Shown: piece after piece, positions 15,973-25,701 of the stretch
How the letters are laid out: each line of letters begins with the position of its first letter
How positions within the stretch are numbered: position 1 is the first letter of the stretch
Assembly (NCBI GenBank): GCA_001509345.1
Contig: LGGM01000010.1
Span: forward strand, 1-34,738
Source of the DNA: Clostridiales bacterium 38_11
GTDB lineage: Bacteria; Bacillota; Clostridia; Tissierellales; Dethiosulfatibacteraceae
Direction of reading: 5' to 3'
DNA: 34,738 nucleotides
Notes under the pieces: generated by a model
What the model saw: only the letters and a program-made list of their open reading frames with translations
Databases searched by the model: none
What the model was told of the DNA's origin: nothing
Translations under genes and position numbers: made by a program

Positions 15973-16258
15973 GATATATGGTATGATTGGTTTGTCTCGG
16001 AAAAGTGGAAATTTGGTTTTGGGTTTTGATTTGGTTAAAGAACAAATCAAAAAGAAAAAACTGTATCTGGTAATCTATACCAGTGACTCTTCAGAAAAAG
16101 GCAGAAGTAATCTGATTCAATTGTGTGATGAATATGATGTAAAATATCTTGAACATGGCTCGAAACACGAGATAGGAAAAATTTTAAATAAATTGGAAGT
16201 CAGTTTTGTCGGAATCAAGGACAAAAGCATGGCGACGTATATAATAAAACAGGATTAG
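15962..16258 (+). CDS. ylxQ: L7Ae-family ribosomal protein (YlxQ)
   Basis: Member of the L7Ae/L30e/S12e family that typically binds kink-turn RNA; the YlxQ branch is encoded upstream of infB in Bacillota, with a role on the ribosome still poorly defined. The 98 residues have [17 protein letters not shown] at the front, the typical substrate-facing part of the fold, and a lysine-rich helix EQIKKKKL. Start ATG 15962 lies inside ylxR with GAGG just before it. It is 14 bases upstream of infB. Confidence 0.9.
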   Translation: MTDKIYGMIGLSRKSGNLVLGFDLVKEQIKKKKLYLVIYTSDSSEKGRSNLIQLCDEYDVKYLEHGSKHEIGKILNKLEVSFVGIKDKSMATYIIKQD

Positions 16259-16272
16259 TCGGAGGTGTCAGT

Positions 16273-18399
16273 ATGAGAATATATGAATTATCAAAATTAT
16301 TGAAGGTAACAAGCAAGGAAATAATGGATGCTGCTGAAAAAGAGTTGGGAATAGAAGGCATTAAAAATCACATGAGTTCCGTTAGGGAATTGGATGCGGC
16401 GAGAATTCAAAAATTGTTTCTAAAAACAAGAGAAGCAACGGGCAAGAAAGAAACATCTAATAAGTCGGTGGCTAAGACAAAGGATAAAAAGCCAAAAGGA
16501 AAAGATGGTAAGAAAGTGACACCTGAAGAGACGACGAAAGCTTTGGAAGAAAAGAAAAAAGCTCGTCCAAGAAGAAGCCTGCAGAAAAAAGAAAAGGGCA
16601 AGAAACAACAGTACAGAAAAACCAAGGACACCGATGAAGAAAAAGAATATTTGGTTGGTGAATCAATCGTTGTAAAAGACTTCGCCGAATTGCTTGATAT
16701 ACCGGTTAATGCTTTGATTACTAAGCTCATAACCAACGGTGTCATGGCAAACCTGAACCAGGAGATAGATTTTGATATTGCTTATCTAATTGCAGAAGAA
16801 ATGGGAATAAGCATCCAACGCATGGAAGATGAGGAAGAGGATGGAATAGAATTCTTGCAAGAAGAGTTTGATTCAGAGGACGATGAGGCGGATCTTCAGC
16901 AAAGGCCACCTATCGTAACTGTTATGGGACACGTTGATCATGGTAAGACCTCATTGTTGGATGCCATAAGAAATACCAATATAACTGTAAGCGAGGCTGG
17001 TGGCATTACACAGCATATAGGCGCTTCAGTTATAGAAATAAACGGTAAAAAAATAACATTTCTTGACACACCCGGCCATGAAGCTTTTACGGCTATGAGA
17101 TCCAGGGGTGCGAAGGTTACCGATATAGCTATATTGGTGGTGGCGGCAGATGATGGTATTATGCCCCAGACAATCGAAGCAATCAACCATGCGAAAGCTG
17201 CAGAGGTACCAATTATTGTTGCCATAAACAAGATAGATAAGCCAAATATCAATATAGATCGTGTAAAACAGGAATTAGCTGAGTATAAACTATTGACGGA
17301 AGAGTGGGGTGGTGACACCATATGCGTAGAAGTATCAGCACTTAAAAGAATTGGTATAGATGAACTGCTTGAAATGGTTTTGCTGGTTGCAGAGGTAGAG
17401 GAACTAAAGGCAAATCCAAACAGACTGGCAAAAGGAACAATAATTGAAGCCAATCTTGATAAAGGCAGGGGGCCTGTAGCAACAGTTTTAATTAACAAAG
17501 GAACATTGCATAAGGGTGATTTCATCATTACCGGTACATCATACGGAAAAGTAAGGGTCATGATCAACAGCAGAGGAAGAAGGATTATCTCTGCAGGGCC
17601 TTCAACACCTGTAGAGGTTACAGGTTTGTCAGAGGTTCCTGAGGCAGGGGATATTATGTACGCAGTCAAGGACGAGAAGCTTGCCAAGTCCATGGTAGAG
17701 ACAAAAAAGAAGAAAACGAAAGCAGACTCCGGGAAAACCAATCCCAAAGTATCTCTGGATGATTTATTCAGCAGAATACAGGCTGGTGAAATCAAGGATC
17801 TGAATCTTATTGTTAAAGCTGATGTGAAAGGCTCTATAGAGGCTATCAAACAATCTTTGGAGAAGCTTAGCATAGAGGAAGTCAAGGTCAATACTATACA
17901 CGGTGGAGTAGGCGGAATCAACGAGACAGACATCATGCTGGCTTCGGCATCAAATGCCATTGTTATCGGATTCAATGTCAGACCTACAAGCAGTGCCTCC
18001 GAGCTTGCAAAGAGAGAAAATGTAGACATTAGAACATATCGTGTCATATACAATGCAATAGATGACATAGAGGCTGCGGTGAAGGGTATGCTAGATCCTG
18101 AATTCAAGGAGATAGTGATCGGTAGAGCAGAGGTAAGAGCTACCTTTAAGGTGCCAAATGCAGGTACAATAGCAGGTAGTTACGTTATTAGCGGCAAAAT
18201 CACAAGAAAATCAAAGATAAGATTATTGAGAAACGATATTGTTATTCATGAAGGCGAAATTTCATCCCTGAGAAGATTTAAAGACGATGCTTCTGAAGTT
18301 GTTACAGGTTATGAATGTGGTATCAGTTTAGATAAATTCAACGATATAAAAGATGGAGACATAATAGAAGCATACATTATGGAAGAAATAAAAAGGTGA
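16273..18399 (+). CDS. infB: Translation initiation factor IF-2
   Basis: GTPase that brings fMet-tRNA to the 30S subunit and promotes subunit joining. The product has 708 residues. An IF2_N winged motif lies at 1-50, a Lys/Glu-rich linker at about 55-120, and a second IF2_N domain at about 125-185. The GTPase domain has GHVDHGKT at 219-226, DTPGHE starting at 265 and NKIDKP near 319. Beta-barrel domains II and III and the C-terminal fMet-tRNA-binding barrel ([16 protein letters not shown] onward) follow. All G-motifs are intact. Start ATG 16273 follows GGAGGT. Long open frames on the opposite strand here are shadows of its biased codon use. Confidence 0.98.
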   Translation: MRIYELSKLLKVTSKEIMDAAEKELGIEGIKNHMSSVRELDAARIQKLFLKTREATGKKETSNKSVAKTKDKKPKGKDGKKVTPEETTKALEEKKKARPRRSLQKKEKGKKQQYRKTKDTDEEKEYLVGESIVVKDFAELLDIPVNALITKLITNGVMANLNQEIDFDIAYLIAEEMGISIQRMEDEEEDGIEFLQEEFDSEDDEADLQQRPPIVTVMGHVDHGKTSLLDAIRNTNITVSEAGGITQHIGASVIEINGKKITFLDTPGHEAFTAMRSRGAKVTDIAILVVAADDGIMPQTIEAINHAKAAEVPIIVAINKIDKPNINIDRVKQELAEYKLLTEEWGGDTICVEVSALKRIGIDELLEMVLLVAEVEELKANPNRLAKGTIIEANLDKGRGPVATVLINKGTLHKGDFIITGTSYGKVRVMINSRGRRIISAGPSTPVEVTGLSEVPEAGDIMYAVKDEKLAKSMVETKKKKTKADSGKTNPKVSLDDLFSRIQAGEIKDLNLIVKADVKGSIEAIKQSLEKLSIEEVKVNTIHGGVGGINETDIMLASASNAIVIGFNVRPTSSASELAKRENVDIRTYRVIYNAIDDIEAAVKGMLDPEFKEIVIGRAEVRATFKVPNAGTIAGSYVISGKITRKSKIRLLRNDIVIHEGEISSLRRFKDDASEVVTGYECGISLDKFNDIKDGDIIEAYIMEEIKR

Positions 18400-18403
18400 T
18401 AGT

Positions 18404-18760
18404 ATGAATATTAAAAAACGAAGAAGACTGGAAGAGGATATCAAAAGATTTCTGAGCCAGATTATTCACAGCAGTGTCAAGGACCCTAGAATCAATGAAC
18501 ACCTGACCATCACAGAAGTCAGTATCACTGATGATATGAAGTACGCAAAGGTGTACGTATCTGTCATCGGAACTGAGAAAGAGAGAAAATCAACCATCGA
18601 TGTCTTGGCAAAGGCTAAAGGATTTATCCGCAAGGAGCTAAGTGGTAGTCTCAGCACGAGATACACACCTGATCTTACATTTTTATTGGACGAAGGTACT
18701 GAGAACACTATAAGAATCAATCAGCTTCTGCGCAGTTTAGAGCAGGGGAAAAGCGAGTAA
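18404..18760 (+). CDS. rbfA: Ribosome-binding factor A
   Basis: Cold-shock-linked 30S maturation factor that acts on 16S rRNA helix 1. The 118-residue protein has a type II KH fold, with the conserved NIKKRRRLEEDIKRFLS N-terminus, VKDPRI, LTITEVSITDDMKYAKVYVSV and the C-terminal RYTPDLTFLLDEGTENTIRI region; each is a family landmark. Start ATG 18404 lies four bases after infB with AAGGTGAT as ribosome binding site. Standard position directly after infB. Confidence 0.96.
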   Translation: MNIKKRRRLEEDIKRFLSQIIHSSVKDPRINEHLTITEVSITDDMKYAKVYVSVIGTEKERKSTIDVLAKAKGFIRKELSGSLSTRYTPDLTFLLDEGTENTIRINQLLRSLEQGKSE

Positions 18761-18765
18761 ATAAG

Positions 18766-19743
18766 ATGAATTTACAAAATATTAATTATGTAAACTTATT
18801 CAAAGATAAATTGGATAATTCAAAATCAATAGCGCTCATGTCACATAAAGACCCTGATGGTGACTGTCTCGGGTCTTTGTTAGGGTTTGGGCACATACTT
18901 CAGACAAATGGTAAGTCAATTAAAATGTATTTAGAAGGAGAAATTCCTTTCAATTTTAGATTTTTACCTGATATATCAAAAATATTCAATAAGCCAGACA
19001 ATGATATACATGATCTTGTCTTGGTTTTGGATTGCAGCGATATCACTCGAATCGGTTCGATGGTGGATGTGTTCAATAACTCGAAGAAGAGCGTTTGTAT
19101 CGATCATCATGTCTCCAATGACGGTTTTTGTGATCTTGATATCATTGAAAGCGATTACAGTTCTACAGGAGAACTGGTTTATGAGATTTGCAAGCATTTT
19201 GGATATCTGATTGACAAGGAAGCAGCGACAAATATTTATGCCGCAATATTGACAGACACAGGTAAATTCATCTACAATAACACCAGTTCTCAAACGATGC
19301 GAAATACAGCTGAACTGATTGATAAGGGTATAAATTTCAGCAAGATTGCAGAGAACATCTATGGCAATGAAGATAAGAATGTTTTTCTTATCAAGAACAG
19401 AATTATGTCAGAGGTAGAGTTTTATCATGATGGCAAAGTATCTCTCGCGCCTATTACAAAAGCGATTTTGGACGATTATGGAGTCAGCCTGAAGGATGTC
19501 GATGGCATAGTCGAATCTATCAGAGATATTGAGGGTGTCATGGTGTCATGTGTGTTAAAGGAAATCAGTTTCAAGAATACGAAAGTTAGCCTACGTTCAA
19601 AAGGTGAGATCGATGTCTCAGCTATCAGCGTCCGCTACAATGGAGGCGGACATGAACGAGCAGCCGGATTTAATCTGGAGTCAGATATAAATGAAAGTAA
19701 AAAGATTATAGTGGAACAGCTGAGAAAGCAGATGGAGGATTGA
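18766..19743 (+). CDS. nrnA: DHH-family nanoRNase / pAp phosphatase
   Basis: DHH/DHHA1 phosphoesterase of the NrnA type, which degrades 2-5-nucleotide RNAs and often dephosphorylates 3'-phosphoadenosine 5'-phosphate. The 325-residue product has SHKDPDGDCLGS (metal-binding His27, Asp29, Asp31/33), LVLDCSD near 87, DHHVSND starting at Asp113, and ILTDTGKF near 166. It ends in the DHHA1 motif GGGHERAAGF (about 293-302). All manganese ligands are present. It sits between rbfA and truB, the usual Bacillota location, and belongs with pnp and rny in RNA turnover. The start ATG 18766 lacks a strong binding site; coupling to rbfA is likely. Confidence 0.92.
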   Translation: MNLQNINYVNLFKDKLDNSKSIALMSHKDPDGDCLGSLLGFGHILQTNGKSIKMYLEGEIPFNFRFLPDISKIFNKPDNDIHDLVLVLDCSDITRIGSMVDVFNNSKKSVCIDHHVSNDGFCDLDIIESDYSSTGELVYEICKHFGYLIDKEAATNIYAAILTDTGKFIYNNTSSQTMRNTAELIDKGINFSKIAENIYGNEDKNVFLIKNRIMSEVEFYHDGKVSLAPITKAILDDYGVSLKDVDGIVESIRDIEGVMVSCVLKEISFKNTKVSLRSKGEIDVSAISVRYNGGGHERAAGFNLESDINESKKIIVEQLRKQMED

Positions 19744-19749
19744 TATGAT

Positions 19750-20625
19750 ATGAATGGTATCGTGAATGTTCTAAAACCTACTGGCATGACTTCACATGAT
19801 GTCGTATCGAGACTTAGAAAAATAACCTCAATTAGAAAAATCGGCCATGCAGGTACACTGGATCCCAATGCATCGGGTGTTTTACCGGTTTGTATCGGAA
19901 AAGCCACGAGACTTTCAGATTATCTGATGGAATATGACAAGGAATACATATTTGTGTTGAAACTAGGATTGCTAACTGATACGTATGATATTTACGGTAA
20001 GATAATAACCGAAGACAAAAATCTCCAAGTATTGGAACAAGCAACAGTCTCAGCTGTTATTCGGTCTTTTGAGGGAGAGTCATGGCAGACTCCCCCAATC
20101 TATTCGGCCCTGAAATTGGATGGCAAGAAATTATACGAATATGCAAGACAAGATATTGCAGTAAATATTAAAAAGAGAAAGATAAACATAAAGAAAATTG
20201 AACTACTGGATTATTCATTTCCTTTTATAAGAATAAAAGCTAATGTCACAAAAGGTACGTATATCAGAAGCATTTGTCATGATATCGGTCTAGCTTTGGG
20301 TACAAATGCCGTTATGGCGATATTGGTTCGTACTGCCTCAAAAAATCTGAGCATCAACAATTCCTACACTTTGGAGCAGATTGATGAAATGTATAGGCTT
20401 GATGACTTGAGATTTCTAATGGCTTACGACGCAGTCTTAAAGCTTGAAAGCATGTTTTTTGACGATGACAGTTTAAGCAGGCTAATAAATGGTGTAAAGA
20501 TTCCAAAAAAGGAATTAGAAAATTATCCACAATTTTTTTACATCAGAAACACGAAATCAAAGATTTTCGGCATAGGAGAGATAGTGGATACGACATATGT
20601 CAAATTCAAAAGGCTTTTGATATAG
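19750..20625 (+). CDS. truB: tRNA pseudouridine(55) synthase
   Basis: Converts U55 to pseudouridine in the T-loop of tRNAs. The 291 residues begin MNGIVNVLKPTGMTSHDVV and contain GHAGTLDPNASGVLPV with catalytic Asp38. The conserved QTPPIYSALKLDGKKLYEYAR (about 115-135) and KGTYIRSICHDIGLALG (about 175-191) motifs follow. The C-terminal PUA-like part is short but present. Start ATG 19750 is 11 bases after GGAGG, a rather long spacing; an ATG at 19745 leads at once to a stop. It is followed eight bases later by ribF, the normal partner. Confidence 0.96.
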   Translation: MNGIVNVLKPTGMTSHDVVSRLRKITSIRKIGHAGTLDPNASGVLPVCIGKATRLSDYLMEYDKEYIFVLKLGLLTDTYDIYGKIITEDKNLQVLEQATVSAVIRSFEGESWQTPPIYSALKLDGKKLYEYARQDIAVNIKKRKINIKKIELLDYSFPFIRIKANVTKGTYIRSICHDIGLALGTNAVMAILVRTASKNLSINNSYTLEQIDEMYRLDDLRFLMAYDAVLKLESMFFDDDSLSRLINGVKIPKKELENYPQFFYIRNTKSKIFGIGEIVDTTYVKFKRLLI

Positions 20626-20633
20626 GAGAACAT

Positions 20634-21374
20634 ATGAGATATATTACAGCGGCTATTGGAAACTTTGATGGAATACACATGGGACACGATCAGATTATCA
20701 GAAAATGCATCCATATTGGTAATCAATCAGAACAAGATAAAAAAATTGTAACCTTTGAGTATGAGTTTGACAAATTTACCAATATTGCAAAAAAATACAA
20801 GAAAATATACGGAAAACACGGTAAAATATCAACCTTCAAGAATTATGACATTGATGATATTATTTTTTACGCTTTGGATAGTCAGACTGCAATAATGTCT
20901 CCTGAGAGCTTTATTTCAGAAATTTTGATCGACAAGCTTTGCATTAAAAATATTGTTGTAGGATTCAACTTCAGGTTTGGGCATAAGGCCAAAGGTGATA
21001 TTCAGCTACTTCAGGATCTTTCTAACAAATACAACTACAGTGTTGAAGTAATCAGTGCCGTCAAACAAGATGGTAAGGTGATAAGTAGCTCCATGATAAG
21101 GGAATTGATTGCTGCTGGTTGCATTGTGGAGGCTAATAAATTATTGACAGAAGACTACCGGATTGATTTCAGAGATCATCACTATGAGGTGATAAGCAAC
21201 AAGGAATTGTTGATTTTCGACACTGATTTTATCTATCCGCTGGAGGGTTCATATCTGGTTATTGAAAACCAAAACAAATTGAAGATTAAACTTGAAAACG
21301 AAAATGGAATATTACGATTGAAATCAAATGATAGCTTGACCCCGGATATTATTCAGTTTATCAAAAAAATCTGA
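20634..21374 (+). CDS. ribF: RibF-type FAD synthetase, riboflavin kinase domain apparently lost
   Basis: Normal RibF is about 300-315 residues and has two activities, FMN adenylyltransferase (N-terminal) and riboflavin kinase (C-terminal). Here only 246 residues are encoded. The N-terminal nucleotidyltransferase fold is clear: GNFDGIHMGH (9-18), VVGFNFRFGHKAKGD (about 104-118) and the ISSSMIREL motif (about 148-156). The usual TFxPHP stretch is replaced by TFEYEFDKFTN. The last 70-odd residues lack the kinase signature G-R-x-x-G-F-P-T-A-N; only PLEGSYLVI resembles the barrel's GVYAV strand. No missing part is found in another frame, as a promoter and rpsO follow directly. It may be a monofunctional FAD synthetase or a decayed RibF. 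Start ATG 20634 follows GGAG. Confidence 0.8.
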   Translation: MRYITAAIGNFDGIHMGHDQIIRKCIHIGNQSEQDKKIVTFEYEFDKFTNIAKKYKKIYGKHGKISTFKNYDIDDIIFYALDSQTAIMSPESFISEILIDKLCIKNIVVGFNFRFGHKAKGDIQLLQDLSNKYNYSVEVISAVKQDGKVISSSMIRELIAAGCIVEANKLLTEDYRIDFRDHHYEVISNKELLIFDTDFIYPLEGSYLVIENQNKLKIKLENENGILRLKSNDSLTPDIIQFIKKI

Positions 21375-21403
21375 TTTACAAACATAAGTAAATGTGTTAA
21401 AAT
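21375..21403 (+). promoter_or_regulatory. Promoter of rpsO
   Basis: TTTACA (21375-21380), 17-base spacer, TAAAAT (21398-21403). It begins at the base after the ribF stop and gives an rpsO leader of about 75 bases. Confidence 0.8.
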
Positions 21404-21433
21404 ACTATTTGTTCCATTATCTATGTAATTCGA

Positions 21434-21480
21434 TTCCTCAACGATTCACATGGGTTTTGGTGAAAAATTGATAGGAGGAA
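21434..21480 (+). promoter_or_regulatory. rpsO leader fold that can cover the ribosome binding site
   Basis: TTCCTC (21434-21439) is complementary to GAGGAA (21475-21480) of the rpsO ribosome binding site. Nested within, TTCAC (21445-21449) can pair with GTGAA (21460-21464). S15 represses its own mRNA in several bacteria through leader structures of varied shape. This would be a plausible S15 operator, by inference only. Confidence 0.45.
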
Positions 21481-21485
21481 CTACA

Positions 21486-21755
21486 ATGGCACTAGAAAAA
21501 CAACTTAAACAAAGCATTATATCAGAGTACAAATTGAGTGATAAGGATACCGGATCTCCCGAAGTTCAGATTGCCATATTGACTAATCAAATCAACCAAC
21601 TTACTGAGCATCTAAAAGTCAATAAAAAAGACCACCACTCAAGAAGAGGTCTTTTAAAAATGGTAGGTAAAAGAAGAGGACTTCTTAAATATCTTCAGAA
21701 CAAAGATATAGAGAGATATAGAAGTATCATCAGCCGATTAGGATTAAGAAGATAA
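21486..21755 (+). CDS. rpsO: 30S ribosomal protein S15
   Basis: Primary binding protein of the 16S rRNA central domain, also part of bridge B4. The start is ATG 21486 ([15 protein letters not shown]) after GGAGGAA, giving 89 residues, the exact family length; a longer frame from 21450 includes the leader and ribosome binding site and is rejected. Present are [32 protein letters not shown] and the C-terminal [10 protein letters not shown] with [13 protein letters not shown]. It has its own promoter (21375-21403) and is followed by a strong terminator-like hairpin before pnp, a classic arrangement. Confidence 0.98.
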   Translation: MALEKQLKQSIISEYKLSDKDTGSPEVQIAILTNQINQLTEHLKVNKKDHHSRRGLLKMVGKRRGLLKYLQNKDIERYRSIISRLGLRR

Positions 21756-21758
21756 CAG

Positions 21759-21788
21759 GAGCGGGGTACACCCCGCTCTATTGTTTTA
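21759..21788 (+). terminator. Terminator between rpsO and pnp
   Basis: GAGCGGGGT (21759-21767) pairs with ACCCCGCTC (21770-21778) around a tight TACA turn, followed by TATTGTTTT. A G/C-rich 8-9-bp stem with a T-rich tail. As no clear promoter is seen before pnp, some read-through is likely. Confidence 0.75.
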
Positions 21789-21804
21789 ATAAAGGAGGAC
21801 TAAT

Positions 21805-23898
21805 ATGGAAAAGATTTATGAATATGAATTGGCAGGAAGAAAACTTAGCTTGACTTTCAATAAGTTCGCAGAATTTGCAAATTCAGCTTGTATGGTAAGG
21901 TACGGAGATACAGCGGTTTTTGCTGTTGTTACAGCATCAAAGAAACCCAAAGAAGGAATTGATTATTTTCCACTCGGCGTTTTTTATGAAGAAAAATTGT
22001 ACTCAGTAGGTAAAATACCCGGAGGCTTTATCAAAAGAGAGGGAAGACCGAGTGAAAAAGCGACATTGGCTTCCAGACTAATAGACAGACCATTGAGACC
22101 ACTATTCCCGCACGGATTCAGAAATGATGTCCAGGTTGTCACTACTGTCATGTCAGTAGATCAGGATTGTTCTCCTGAGATAGCGGCAATGATAGGGGCT
22201 TCTGCAGTATTGACGGTATCCGATATACCTTTTGACGGACCAATAGGTGGCGTCAATATGGGTCTAGTTGATAATGAACTGGTTGTTAATCCAAATCAAG
22301 CACAAAGAGAAGTATCAAAGCTTGATTTGACAGTTGCTGGAACCAAAGACGCGGTCATGATGGTTGAAGCCGGCGCAGACATAGTACCTGAAGAAACTAT
22401 TCTTGAAGCGATTATGCAGGCTCATGGAGAAATTATCAAAATCTGTGGGTTTATTGAAAAAATCAGAAACGAAATTGGTAAAGAAAAATCTCAGATAGAG
22501 TTCATCACACCTTCAGAAGAAATCAAGAATGAAATCCTAGCTTACGCGGATGAGAGATTTGACGACGCTATCAACTCGGCTGACAAGCAGGAGAGAGAAG
22601 AAAAAACTGAATTGGTTCAAAGCGAAGTCAAAGCATATTTCGAAGAAAAATATCCCGATCATATAAAAGATATAAAAGAAATATTGTATGATATCATAAA
22701 AGAAAAGGTTAGAACCAATATTGTCAAAAAAGGGATCAGACCCGATAATCGAAAAATAGATGAAATAAGGCCAATATCCTGTGAAGTCGGCATACTACCG
22801 AGAACACACGGCACCGGTCTGTTCACAAGAGGTCAGACACAAGTTTTAACAGTTGCAACGCTAGGAGTAGCAAGCGACATACAGATTATTGATGGTATAT
22901 CAGAGGAAGATAATAAAAGCTACATGCACCACTATAATTTTCCAGGATACAGTGTTGGAGAACCTTCCCCTATAAGAGGTCCGGGAAGAAGAGAAATCGG
23001 TCACGGTGCATTGGCTGAAAGAGCTTTGATTCCTGTATTGCCAAACAAAGAGGATTTCCCTTACACCTTGAGATTGGTATCAGAAGTTTTGAGCTCAAAC
23101 GGATCAACATCCCAAGCCAGCGTTTGTGGTAGTACGATGTCATTGATGGATGCAGGTGTTCCGATTAAAGCACCGGTAGCCGGCATAGCAATGGGTCTTA
23201 TAAAAGAAGGCGACGATGTAGTTGTATTGACAGATATTCAGGGAATGGAAGATTTCCTTGGTGACATGGACTTTAAGGTTGCTGGAACAGCAGAAGGTGT
23301 CACCGCTATTCAGATGGACATGAAGATTCATGGTATTGATAGAAACATTATTATGCAAGCACTTGATCAGGCCAAAGCAGGCAGGCTGTTCATATTGGAT
23401 AAGATGAACGAATGTATTTCAGAACCTAGAAAAGAGGTCTCCAAATATGCTCCGAAAATCATCTATATGAAGGTACATCCTGATAAAATAAGAGAGATCA
23501 TTGGTGCTGGTGGCAAAGTAATCAATAAAATTATAGAGGATACAGGCGTTAAAATTGATATAGAAGATGATGGCTCTGTTATGATTGCAGCTATAAACCT
23601 TGAGGCTGGACTTAAAGCGAAAGCGATTATTGAAGCGATCATAAAAGACATTGAAGTTGGCGAGATGTATGTGGGCAAGGTTGTTAAAATCATGAATTTT
23701 GGCGCTTTTATAGACATAGGAAACAAAAAGGAAGGCCTTGTGCACATTTCCGAGCTATCCAAACAAAGAGTCAACAAGGTGGAAGACGTTTTGAAAGAAG
23801 GCGAAGAGGTGCTTGTTAAAGTCATCGGCATAGATAAACAAGGGAAAATTAAATTATCAAGGAAAGATGCTCTTAAAGAGACAGAAACCGATAAATAA
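21805..23898 (+). CDS. pnp: Polyribonucleotide nucleotidyltransferase (PNPase)
   Basis: Phosphorolytic 3'-5' exoribonuclease of the RNA degradosome, acting as a ring-shaped trimer. The 697 residues contain two RNase PH-like cores joined by a helical domain (about 230-310). Landmarks are [20 protein letters not shown] in the first core, and in the second [29 protein letters not shown] and the catalytic-region [19 protein letters not shown] domain ([15 protein letters not shown], about 555-610) and an S1 domain ([16 protein letters not shown], about 620-690) close the protein. Start ATG 21805 follows GGAGGA. Complete. Confidence 0.98.
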   Translation: MEKIYEYELAGRKLSLTFNKFAEFANSACMVRYGDTAVFAVVTASKKPKEGIDYFPLGVFYEEKLYSVGKIPGGFIKREGRPSEKATLASRLIDRPLRPLFPHGFRNDVQVVTTVMSVDQDCSPEIAAMIGASAVLTVSDIPFDGPIGGVNMGLVDNELVVNPNQAQREVSKLDLTVAGTKDAVMMVEAGADIVPEETILEAIMQAHGEIIKICGFIEKIRNEIGKEKSQIEFITPSEEIKNEILAYADERFDDAINSADKQEREEKTELVQSEVKAYFEEKYPDHIKDIKEILYDIIKEKVRTNIVKKGIRPDNRKIDEIRPISCEVGILPRTHGTGLFTRGQTQVLTVATLGVASDIQIIDGISEEDNKSYMHHYNFPGYSVGEPSPIRGPGRREIGHGALAERALIPVLPNKEDFPYTLRLVSEVLSSNGSTSQASVCGSTMSLMDAGVPIKAPVAGIAMGLIKEGDDVVVLTDIQGMEDFLGDMDFKVAGTAEGVTAIQMDMKIHGIDRNIIMQALDQAKAGRLFILDKMNECISEPRKEVSKYAPKIIYMKVHPDKIREIIGAGGKVINKIIEDTGVKIDIEDDGSVMIAAINLEAGLKAKAIIEAIIKDIEVGEMYVGKVVKIMNFGAFIDIGNKKEGLVHISELSKQRVNKVEDVLKEGEEVLVKVIGIDKQGKIKLSRKDALKETETDK

Positions 23899-23906
23899 TC
23901 ACGGAC

Positions 23907-23934
23907 TTAAATCCCTCTTTAAGAGGGATTTCTT
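23907..23934 (+). terminator. Terminator-like hairpin after pnp
   Basis: AAATCCCTC (23907-23915) pairs with GAGGGATTT (23921-23929), with further A-T pairs possible inside the loop. The tail CTTAAT is weak in T, so it may serve as a 3'-end barrier or partial terminator before the peptidase gene 18 bases on. Confidence 0.6.
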
Positions 23935-23951
23935 AATAGTCAGGAGGATAA

Positions 23952-25214
23952 ATGATACACAAAATAATAATGGATAATGGCTTAAGGATCATTTTCGAAA
24001 AAATAGATCATGTCAAATCTGTTTCAACCGGTATTTGGATTGGAGCCGGATCTATCAATGAAACGACAATAAACAATGGCATATCTCATATGATTGAACA
24101 TATGCTTTTTAAAGGCACCAAAAAAAGGAGTGCTTTCGACATAGTTGAAGAAATAGATAGCATGGGAGGTCAGATTAACGCCTTTACTACAAAAGAATGC
24201 ACAGGCTACTATACAAAGGTTGCTTCCTATTTTTTTGATAAATCATTAGAGATACTTTCAGATATGATCTTCAACTCTGTTTTTGATGAAGGGGAACTGG
24301 AGAAAGAAAAGAAGGTAATCATTGAGGAAATATTGATGTATGAAGACTCTCCGGAAGATTATGTACATGAATTGCTCACCAAGATATCATTTGAAGGTAA
24401 TGCTATTTCCTACCCGATACTGGGGGATATTGAATCTGTCATTGGTATAAACAGACAGATTATCGATGATTATATGGATCATTATTATACGGCTGATAAT
24501 GTTGTTATATCAATAGTGGGCAACATAACACTTGATGAGGTGAAGCAGCTATGCAACAAATATTTCAATAATTTTAGAAAGAAGAGCAAGATAACAGAAA
24601 CACCCAAATCATTCGATTACACTCTCAATAAGCAAGGTATCCACAAAAATATAGAACAACTACATTTTTGCATTGGTGTAAAGGGTTTTGAAAGAAATAG
24701 CCCCCATTATTATTCAACAAACATTTTGAACAATGTATTAGGTGGCAGCATGAGTTCTAGATTGTTTCAGAATATCAGAGAGAAAAGTGGTTTGGTTTAT
24801 AGTATATATTCATTCCATTCCAGCTATAAAATGTCAGGCTTGTTCGGTATTTACTCAGCTCTGAAGGAGAACAATGTTGAAGAAGTGCTGCAACAAATAA
24901 AACATGAGATAAACAGCTTTAGAAAAGGGAATATCTCAATCTCTGAGTTCGAAAGAGCAAAATCACAGATTAAAGGCAACTACATCTTAAGCCTTGAAAA
25001 CACATCGAACAGAATGACTGTATTGGGAAGAAGAGAATTATTTTACAATGAAACCATTCAGCCTGAAGATATCATTCCAAAAATTGAGAGCGTGGCATAT
25101 AAAGATGTAATAGACGTTTCAAAAATGCTGTTTAAGGGAAGTGACTTTAATATTGCATTTACCGGCAATATTGAAGATAATAAGGAGATAGATAGTCTAT
25201 TTAAAATGTATTAA
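23952..25214 (+). CDS. M16-family zinc peptidase (MPP-beta/YmxG-like)
   Basis: Pitrilysin-clan peptidase of the group encoded after pnp in many Bacillota (called YmxG, MlpA or PepR; symbol usage varies). The 420 residues include the inverted zinc motif H46-M-I-E-H50 ([11 protein letters not shown]) and the distal Glu in EKKVIIEEI (about residue 120-125), all required for catalysis. The C-terminal half has the expected inactive repeat with [21 protein letters not shown]. It has no signal peptide, so it is probably cytoplasmic. Substrate unknown. Start ATG 23952 follows AGGAGG; the next gene, dut, is 11 bases on. Confidence 0.93.
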   Translation: MIHKIIMDNGLRIIFEKIDHVKSVSTGIWIGAGSINETTINNGISHMIEHMLFKGTKKRSAFDIVEEIDSMGGQINAFTTKECTGYYTKVASYFFDKSLEILSDMIFNSVFDEGELEKEKKVIIEEILMYEDSPEDYVHELLTKISFEGNAISYPILGDIESVIGINRQIIDDYMDHYYTADNVVISIVGNITLDEVKQLCNKYFNNFRKKSKITETPKSFDYTLNKQGIHKNIEQLHFCIGVKGFERNSPHYYSTNILNNVLGGSMSSRLFQNIREKSGLVYSIYSFHSSYKMSGLFGIYSALKENNVEEVLQQIKHEINSFRKGNISISEFERAKSQIKGNYILSLENTSNRMTVLGRRELFYNETIQPEDIIPKIESVAYKDVIDVSKMLFKGSDFNIAFTGNIEDNKEIDSLFKMY

Positions 25215-25225
25215 GGAGGATTGGC

Positions 25226-25660
25226 ATGTTTGTTAAGATTCTTAAAAACAATGAATTTGATTTACCAAAGTATGAGACAGAAGGGTCATCCGGAATGGAT
25301 TTAAGGGCTAATGTCGACGAATCTATTGTATTAAAGCCTTTCGAGCGATCTCTCGTACCTACAGGTATTTCCTTAGAGATACCCAGAGGATTTGAGGCTC
25401 AGATCAGAGCAAGAAGTGGTCTGGCCATCAAACATGGGATAAGCTTAGTGAACGGCATAGGAACAATTGACAGCGATTATAGAGGTGAAATCAAGGTGAT
25501 ACTAATCAATCTCGGAAATGAGAATTTCGAGATAAATAAAGGCGACCGCATAGCTCAGATGATATTTACCAAAGTCGAGGTGGCTGAAGTCAGGGAAGTA
25601 AAAGTGATTGAATCGTCCGACAGGGGGTCTGGAGGATTTGGACACACCGGTCTGAATTGA
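25226..25660 (+). CDS. dut: dUTP diphosphatase
   Basis: Trimeric dUTPase that hydrolyses dUTP to dUMP and pyrophosphate, keeping uracil out of DNA. The 144-residue product has all five family motifs in order: [28 protein letters not shown] (with the catalytic-water Asp), RIAQMIF, and the glycine-rich C-terminal arm [10 protein letters not shown]. Start ATG 25226 follows AAGGAGGA. The TGA stop (25658-25660) overlaps the -35 box of the uppP promoter. Confidence 0.97.
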   Translation: MFVKILKNNEFDLPKYETEGSSGMDLRANVDESIVLKPFERSLVPTGISLEIPRGFEAQIRARSGLAIKHGISLVNGIGTIDSDYRGEIKVILINLGNENFEINKGDRIAQMIFTKVEVAEVREVKVIESSDRGSGGFGHTGLN

Positions 25661-25686
25661 TATTCATCTGCAATTTGTGATATAAT
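25657..25686 (+). promoter_or_regulatory. Promoter of uppP(-ftsK)
   Basis: TTGATA (25657-25662), 18-base spacer, TATAAT (25681-25686). The -35 box overlaps the dut stop codon. The leader before uppP would be very short, about 10 bases, just enough for GGAGG. Confidence 0.75.
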
Positions 25687-25701
25687 CACCTTGGAGGAAT
25701 T

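Noticed and set aside
16938-18107. 389-codon open frame on the - strand
   Set aside because: Lies wholly inside infB, is Ser/Ile/Leu-rich with no domain, and follows the third-position bias of infB. It is a shadow.
21450-21485. Extended rpsO starting at 21450
   Set aside because: The extension contains the GGAGGAA ribosome binding site and would lengthen S15 beyond its fixed 89 residues.
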